Source: Scybalenecus merdavium (GTDB taxonomy: Bacteria; Bacillota; Clostridia; Oscillospirales; Acutalibacteraceae). From it: 26,379 nucleotides of DNA. Made by a program: the position numbers and the translations under genes. Location: NCBI GenBank assembly GCA_018714405.1, contig DVNM01000043.1:1-26379 (forward strand), in the 5' to 3' direction. Positions 22,849-26,379 of this stretch are shown one piece after another. The notes under the pieces were generated by a model that saw nothing but the letters and a program-made list of their open reading frames with translations, did no database searches and was not told where the DNA came from. Positions within the stretch are counted from its first letter, which is position 1. Each line of letters begins with the position of its first letter.

Positions 22849-23400
22849 AAAATTAAAAGTATCGCAGCGATATGCAAAAAGATGAAACAGGTAATGATTT
22901 TAAATCATTGCGACAGCAACGGAACTGTCACACAGTATATCGGCGACGGGGTAGCGCTTTACAACGTGTACGATCTGCCTTTGCTGGATGAAGAAAGTGT
23001 TTTATCTATTTTTGACGTGTCGGAAAAGCAGCGCGAAAGCTGGAACACAAGGTGCGTAGAGCCGGATGGATTTCATCTGGAGGACACCGACACCAGTGAA
23101 TACTTCATAGAAGAGATGGGCGTATCCGTTGTTTTGAATGGTACAACGCTGAAACCGTTTCGGGCGAAAGATGGCGTACTGTTTGTGAACAGCAAATACC
23201 TGGCGCCTTTTTTGGATGTGCGGGACATTGTCCAGTTTTTTGAACGTCGATTGGACAACGGTCAGCCGTATGTTGTGGCCAAAGCAGGTTTTATGATGCA
23301 GGCGGTCATCATGCCGTTTCAGGTGCAGGAAACGAGCCTTGTGCAAGAGTTGCATAAACTGGTGCAGCTTATTGATGGAAGAATGGAGGAAAAAGCATGA
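22846..23400 (+). CDS. Phage protein, unknown, once tandemly duplicated
   Basis: A 184-residue acidic protein. GGAGG precedes the ATG at 22846; the earlier ATG at 22795 belongs to duplication debris. The sequence alternates strands and helices (GDGVALYNVYDLP, VSVVLNGTTLKPFRAKDGVLFVNSKYL, PYVVAKAGFMMQAVIMP). This reminds me of a common family in gut Firmicutes phages whose role I do not know. Its stop overlaps the next start as ATGA. Just upstream lies the remnant of a second copy, so the gene was duplicated and then one copy was lost. Confidence 0.7.
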   Translation: MKIKSIAAICKKMKQVMILNHCDSNGTVTQYIGDGVALYNVYDLPLLDEESVLSIFDVSEKQRESWNTRCVEPDGFHLEDTDTSEYFIEEMGVSVVLNGTTLKPFRAKDGVLFVNSKYLAPFLDVRDIVQFFERRLDNGQPYVVAKAGFMMQAVIMPFQVQETSLVQELHKLVQLIDGRMEEKA

Positions 23401-23675
23401 CAAGGAAAGAGTTTAAACCGCACATTGCCTGTTTAAAAGCCTTGCAGGGGCAGGACGGGATCGCAGAGGATGAAAAGTATACCCTGCGTCTGGCCATACG
23501 GGCACTTGAAAAACAGTGCCCGCAGCCGCCGGTCTTTAAAGACAAGGACGGCAATATCGATATGCAAAACGGTGAACTGCAATGCCCGTCGTGCGGCTCA
23601 CGCGGCATCATCGGCTGCAAATACTGCCCGCACTGCGGCCAGCGCATCGATTGGAGCGGGGAGGAAGAAGAATGA
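23397..23675 (+). CDS. Zinc-ribbon phage protein
   Basis: A 92-residue protein. Its ATG overlaps the previous stop (ATGA). The C-terminus carries a zinc ribbon, CPSCGSRGIIGCKYCPHCGQR (about 63-83), with two CxxC pairs. The N-terminal half is helical. Its partner is unknown; the ATGA overlaps on both sides point to coupled translation with its neighbours. Confidence 0.75.
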   Translation: MTRKEFKPHIACLKALQGQDGIAEDEKYTLRLAIRALEKQCPQPPVFKDKDGNIDMQNGELQCPSCGSRGIIGCKYCPHCGQRIDWSGEEEE

Positions 23676-24127
23676 AAGAAAAAGAGTTCACATGTTTCGA
23701 CTGCGAAAACAACCAGGACGCGTTCTGCCCGCTGGCTGATATGTACTTAAGCATGCGGCCGCGCTTCTGCGAAGCATTCAAACCACACAGCCCGCGTCCG
23801 GTCGTTTCCATTGCGACGGTGGCGAAAGCGAGACGGATTGAAAGCACAAGAAGTACTAGCACGGATGAAATAGATAAACTTCTTCGAAAGGCCATAGACC
23901 ATTACGGCAAAGATAACCAAGTCAAAAAATCCATTGAAGAAATGGCCGAGCTTACAAAGGCGCTGTGCAAAGGTGACGTCGAGAATATCAAAGAAGAGAT
24001 CGCCGACGTGCAGATCATGTTGTATCAGTTGCAGATGATTTTTTTTGATGGTAATGAGATGTACGAATACGCAGCGCAAAAACTGAAGCGACTGGAAAAG
24101 AGGATGTATGAACAAAAAAATATATAA
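23672..24127 (+). CDS. MazG-like NTP pyrophosphohydrolase with N-terminal Cys motif
   Basis: A 151-residue protein likely to hydrolyse (d)NTPs to monophosphates, affecting the nucleotide pool during infection. The ATG overlaps the previous stop, with GGGAGGAAG upstream. Residues 66-145 are an all-alpha MazG-type domain: KSIEEMAELTKAL gives Glu89, Glu90 and Glu93, and KEEIADVQIM gives Glu109 and Asp112. The first 35 residues add a separate Cys cluster, CFDCENNQDAFCPL...RFC, likely a metal site and unusual for MazG-like proteins. It overlaps the next gene by 20 bases. Confidence 0.8.
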   Translation: MKEKEFTCFDCENNQDAFCPLADMYLSMRPRFCEAFKPHSPRPVVSIATVAKARRIESTRSTSTDEIDKLLRKAIDHYGKDNQVKKSIEEMAELTKALCKGDVENIKEEIADVQIMLYQLQMIFFDGNEMYEYAAQKLKRLEKRMYEQKNI

Positions 24128-24377
24128 GCCCGTAATGTATAAATTTGAGAGTAACATTGAGCAGTCACTATACCGCTTTGACAACGGTTATGGCGCTAGT
24201 GTTGTAAGGATCTTTATACAAGGCTTTAAAATTCCGCGGAAATACGAGTTGTGCGTTATTAAGTGGAATGACTACGGTTATAACCTTTGCTACGACACGC
24301 CTATAGCTGGCGATGTAATTTTTGGCCTTTCAAAAGAGCAGGTCGAAGATATACTTGGAAAAATTGAAAAGCTTTGA
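24108..24377 (+). CDS. Small phage protein, unknown
   Basis: An 89-residue, Tyr- and Lys-rich protein. AAGAGGATG precedes the ATG at 24108, inside the end of the MazG-like gene. Predicted mainly beta with a C-terminal helix. No family is recognised. The DNA is AT-richer than the genes on either side. Confidence 0.65.
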   Translation: MNKKIYKPVMYKFESNIEQSLYRFDNGYGASVVRIFIQGFKIPRKYELCVIKWNDYGYNLCYDTPIAGDVIFGLSKEQVEDILGKIEKL

Positions 24378-24390
24378 AAGGAGACGACAA

Positions 24391-24708
24391 ATGAAAAAAT
24401 CGTATGAAAATTCACATTTCGAACTTGTGAAAGGCGATTGCTTGCAGAATTATGGCAGAAATATCGTACAAGTGTGTTCAGTAAGCGAAGATTCGAAGCT
24501 ATATCTATGTGAGCTCCGTGGGGAGCATGAAACAGAACGAGTTGGCAAGCTGAAAAAGCGGACAGAAGATATTACATTTGGCGAGTTTAGAAACATGTGC
24601 AGAAAAAATATGATGGTGCTTTATAGATGCGATGATTGTGATTATTTCTATCTTTGCCATAATATTCGAAACAAAGATGTTCCGCCATCTCAGTGGAATT
24701 TAGAATGA
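24391..24708 (+). CDS. Small Cys-containing phage protein, unknown
   Basis: A 105-residue protein. GAAAGGAG precedes the ATG at 24391. Six cysteines occur, including CDDCDYFYLC near 83-92, which may bind a metal. No family is recognised. AT-rich like the previous gene; the pair may have arrived together. Its stop overlaps the next start (ATGA). Confidence 0.65.
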   Translation: MKKSYENSHFELVKGDCLQNYGRNIVQVCSVSEDSKLYLCELRGEHETERVGKLKKRTEDITFGEFRNMCRKNMMVLYRCDDCDYFYLCHNIRNKDVPPSQWNLE

Positions 24709-24905
24709 TCATCTGCACCAAAAAGCGCTGTGTCTGGCGCGTGGACTGCGGCAACAGCAAAGCGATTTGCCACATACAGTACTGCCCATACATGCGCCGG
24801 ACCGGCACGCTGCCGCCGAAGCCAAAGGACAACAGCAGCAAGTGGGACGCGTCGCTTGAAATTTTAAGAAATTATGCGAAGGAGCACGGATATGACGAAC
24901 AGTGA
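24705..24905 (+). CDS. Small Cys-rich phage protein, unknown
   Basis: A 66-residue protein beginning MIICTKKRCVWRVDCGNS. Five cysteines fall in the first 27 residues (C-x4-C-x5-C-x7-C-x4-C), probably a metal knot. Its ATG overlaps the previous stop, and no strong ribosome site is present, so translation is probably coupled. The last 14 bases overlap the late regulator gene. Confidence 0.65.
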   Translation: MIICTKKRCVWRVDCGNSKAICHIQYCPYMRRTGTLPPKPKDNSSKWDASLEILRNYAKEHGYDEQ

Positions 24906-25320
24906 AAAAAAGCAAAGGCTGCAGCAGTACATACAGCTGCAAAAAGAGACGGACAGGCTCTACGATGAAATCAACCGCCTACAGTCTCAAGCAGAAAAGG
25001 TAACGGCCGTGCTTTCTGCAGAACCGAAAGGCGGCAGCGGAAAAGACCGCATGGCCGTTGTGGATGACATTGTGGATAAAAAGCGGCAGCTGGAAGAAAA
25101 AGTGCGCGAAGCGTTCGCAGCCCGCAGCGCAATCGTGCAGGCCATTGACGCGGTCAAAAGCCCGCTGCACCGCCGCGTGCTGGCGTGGCGTTACCTGAAC
25201 GGCGCTACGTTTGAAGAAATCGCCGTGCGCGAGGGGTATACGTATCACCACGTAGTGACATGTGTGCATCCGGTCGCTCTTGGCATGGTAAATTTTAAGG
25301 AGGAAAAAGATGAAAATTGA
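24892..25320 (+). CDS. ArpU/DUF1492-like late transcription regulator
   Basis: A 142-residue protein that probably activates the late (packaging and structural) operon. AAGGAG precedes the ATG at 24892. The first 75 residues are a coiled coil. Residues about 90-132 form a sigma region 4-like helix-turn-helix (LHRRVLAWRYLNGATFEEIA ... YTYHHVVTCVHPVALG), the signature of the DUF1492/ArpU group. These genes usually lie at the end of the early region, just before terminase, as here. The tandem 20-bp repeats at 25700-25739 are the obvious candidate target. It overlaps the next gene by 11 bases. Confidence 0.8.
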   Translation: MTNSEKKQRLQQYIQLQKETDRLYDEINRLQSQAEKVTAVLSAEPKGGSGKDRMAVVDDIVDKKRQLEEKVREAFAARSAIVQAIDAVKSPLHRRVLAWRYLNGATFEEIAVREGYTYHHVVTCVHPVALGMVNFKEEKDEN

Positions 25321-25663
25321 AATTGGTGCAAACGACTTTTGCACACCGGATTGCAGGTATTTGGATGTGGATTCGGAATCGGTTTACAGCGGCGGAGACG
25401 TAATAAGACACACGTGCTGCAGCCACGAGAAAATTTGTGCAAACGCGGTGCGATTATATCGGAAAGATGAAAATGCAGCGTTAAAAGATTTGAGCAAAGA
25501 GCTTGATTTTACAAAAGCGAATCTGAGTGATGTTAGAGACTATAATGAAACATTAGAACACAGATTGAAGCATTTGCTGAAATCGAGATATATACGTTCT
25601 TTTGATGAAGTTGAACACCACACAGGAAAGCACAAAAAAATATTCTCGATGCAGACAGCCTAA
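25310..25663 (+). CDS. Phage protein with Cys N-terminus and coiled coil, unknown
   Basis: A 117-residue protein, last of the early operon. TTAAGGAGG precedes the ATG. Five cysteines occur in the first 43 residues (CTPDC, CCSHEKIC), followed by a helical coiled coil from about 60 to 90 and a basic tail. No family is recognised. Confidence 0.65.
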   Translation: MKIEIGANDFCTPDCRYLDVDSESVYSGGDVIRHTCCSHEKICANAVRLYRKDENAALKDLSKELDFTKANLSDVRDYNETLEHRLKHLLKSRYIRSFDEVEHHTGKHKKIFSMQTA

Positions 25664-25699
25664 CGCACTTTTTAAAGTGGAAATTCAAAAACAAAAAAT

Positions 25700-25756
25700 A
25701 ATGTAACACAATCCACGTCAATGTAATAGCATCCACATTAAAAAGTGTGGTAGTAT
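25700..25756 (+). promoter_or_regulatory. Probable late promoter with activator repeats
   Basis: Two 20-bp tandem copies (25700-25719 and 25720-25739) share AATGTAA and ATCCAC at identical positions. An inverted GTGTGG follows at 25745-25750, next to the -10-like TAGTAT at 25751-25756. No -35 TTGACA is present, as expected for an activator-dependent promoter. The regulator encoded at 24892-25320 is the likely ligand. Confidence 0.5.
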
Positions 25757-25797
25757 TAAACTGCAGATGTTGGACAGACAGAGACATTTGCTTTTCC

Positions 25798-25912
25798 CTT
25801 TCTTTAAGAGGCGCGCCATCCGCAGCGCGCCGCACAAAAGTTACGGCAGGCAAGCAGCCGATATACTTTTCACGCAGCCCGGTCATCCGGGCTGCACCCC
25901 TTTCAAAGAAAG
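25798..25912 (+). ncRNA. Structured leader RNA, candidate
   Basis: CTTTCTTT at 25798-25805 can pair with AAAGAAAG at 25905-25912, closing a multi-branch fold. Inside are GGCGCGC/GCGCGCC (25810-25831), a small CGGC/GCCG stem (about 25843-25860) and GCAGCCCGG/CCGGGCTGC (25874-25895). The region is free of genes and lies downstream of the probable late promoter. The last hairpin might instead be a terminator of the early operon. Confidence 0.35.
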
Positions 25913-25938
25913 AAGCGGAGGATTTTAATCCTCCGCTT
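25913..25938 (-). terminator. Terminator of the RHH gene, containing its stop codon
   Basis: AAGCGGAGGATT pairs perfectly with AATCCTCCGCTT around two bases. The minus-strand tail is CTTTCTTTG. The stop codon of the RHH gene (25927-25925) lies at the loop. Confidence 0.75.
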
Positions 25939-26131
25939 TGTGCTCGGCAATATACTGTTCAATCGATTTTTTTACGATGCTGGCCTGTGAATCGCCGTTT
26001 ACCTTGCAAAGCGCTTTGAACTCGGCGACAAGCTCTTTCGGCAGCTGCACGGCAATGGTCGAGTAGACCTTGCTGTTGTAGCGGCGCTTAACCGCGCTGC
26101 TCGTGTGTGTTTTTCTCTTTTCTTCAGGCAT
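25925..26131 (-). CDS. Arc/MetJ-type ribbon-helix-helix protein
   Basis: A 68-residue DNA-binding protein. The basic N-terminus (KRKTHTSSAVKRRYNSK) is followed by the ribbon STIAVQLPKELV and two helices (AEFKALCKVNG, SQASIVKKSIEQYIAEH), the classic RHH fold that dimerises and binds operators. AAGGAG lies inside the end of the upstream mini-gene, whose TAA directly abuts this ATG. It runs against the phage early and late genes, so it could be expressed in the lysogen. Roles as an Arc-like repressor or as an antitoxin-like partner of the two upstream peptides are both possible. Confidence 0.85.
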   Translation of the reverse strand: MPEEKRKTHTSSAVKRRYNSKVYSTIAVQLPKELVAEFKALCKVNGDSQASIVKKSIEQYIAEHKAED

Positions 26132-26227
26132 TTACTTTCTCCTTTTCAGTACGGTTATCAGCGCTGCGGCACTTATGCAAAGCGCAACTATGCTGATGCA
26201 CGTTGTAATAATTTCTACTGCTTGCAT
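26132..26227 (-). CDS. 31-residue single-helix membrane peptide
   Basis: The frame starts at ATG 26227 and stops at TAA 26134-26132, immediately before the RHH start. It reads an acidic N-end (MQAVEI), a hydrophobic helix of about 20 residues with two Cys and several Ala/Ile/Ser, and a basic end LKRRK. No ribosome site is visible. CATTTTG at 26225-26231 pairs with CAAAATG at 26235-26241, which puts the start codon in a hairpin. It resembles its neighbour at 26281-26373 in length, layout and residues, so the two are likely paralogs. Tiny membrane peptides with charged tails include type I toxins, but function here is open. Confidence 0.55.
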   Translation of the reverse strand: MQAVEIITTCISIVALCISAAALITVLKRRK

Positions 26228-26280
26228 TTTGTTTCAAAATGGTGTACACTGTAAGCAGTGGGGGATTTCGCCCCGCACCG

Positions 26281-26373
26281 CTATTTGTGTTTAGCCAATC
26301 TGTAAGCGATGATCGCTGTGGTAAGTGAGATAATCGCTGTAATCAGGTTGGCTAAACTTATTATGTACTCCAT
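26281..26373 (-). CDS. 30-residue single-helix membrane peptide
   Basis: The frame starts at ATG 26373 and stops at TAG 26283-26281. It begins MEYIISLANL, has a hydrophobic helix rich in Ile, Thr and Ala, and ends in a basic tail RLAKHK. The window edge hides its upstream ribosome site. It shares the plan of the peptide at 26132-26227: short acidic start, one helix with Ile-Ser and Ala-Ile, Lys-rich end. Three hairpins lie between the two frames (26225-26241, 26247-26260, 26261-26274). Confidence 0.5.
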   Translation of the reverse strand: MEYIISLANLITAIISLTTAIIAYRLAKHK

Positions 26374-26379
26374 TTTTTG

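Overview
The window looks like the chromosome of a Gram-positive, gut-type Clostridia member (Oscillospiraceae/Ruminococcaceae-like), with a prophage integrated next to a leucine tRNA gene. The reasons are strong AGGAGG-type ribosome sites, sigma-A style promoters, SLH cell-wall domains, a SCIFF ranthipeptide locus (a hallmark of Clostridia), and secreted host-glycan enzymes. Taxonomy is inferred from gene content only.

Region 1 (1-8,750) carries four exported hydrolases, most with their own promoter and terminator: a family I.5 lipase, an SGNH esterase with three SLH repeats, a large GH123-like/DUF4091 protein with Cys-rich, BIG2 and InlB-type repeats, and a GH33 sialidase. Together they suggest a cell that processes host mucin glycans and lipids at its surface. 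Behind the sialidase lies a convergent promoter-terminator pair with no sizeable gene, a candidate small RNA.

Region 2 (8,943-12,680, minus strand) holds a six-TM protein, a PLP-dependent Orn/Lys/Arg-type decarboxylase, the SCIFF precursor peptide and its radical SAM maturase. The SCIFF promoter sits inside the end of the decarboxylase gene. The peptide lacks both residues of the thioether cross-link described for the family (Cys32 and Thr37).

Region 3 (12,760-26,379) starts with tRNA-Leu(CAG), followed by a tyrosine integrase and the left part of a temperate phage. A leftward lysogeny operon encodes a LexA/CI-type repressor, a membrane-anchored DEDDh exonuclease and a Cys-rich protein. The rightward early operon has a Cro-like regulator, many small proteins, an HUH-type Rep preceded by dyad repeats, a VRR-NUC nuclease, an AT-rich beta-propeller/beta-helix cargo gene, a MazG-like protein and an ArpU/DUF1492-like late regulator. 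After it come tandem 20-bp repeats with a probable late promoter, a structured leader, and a minus-strand module of two tiny membrane peptides plus a ribbon-helix-helix protein. Terminase and structural genes are not in the window, so the prophage continues beyond the right edge.

The strongest leads are the altered SCIFF peptide, the repressor-linked membrane exonuclease, the twin membrane peptides with the RHH protein, the candidate small RNA, the Rep-linked repeats, and a sequence scar from a collapsed tandem duplication at 22.8 kb.
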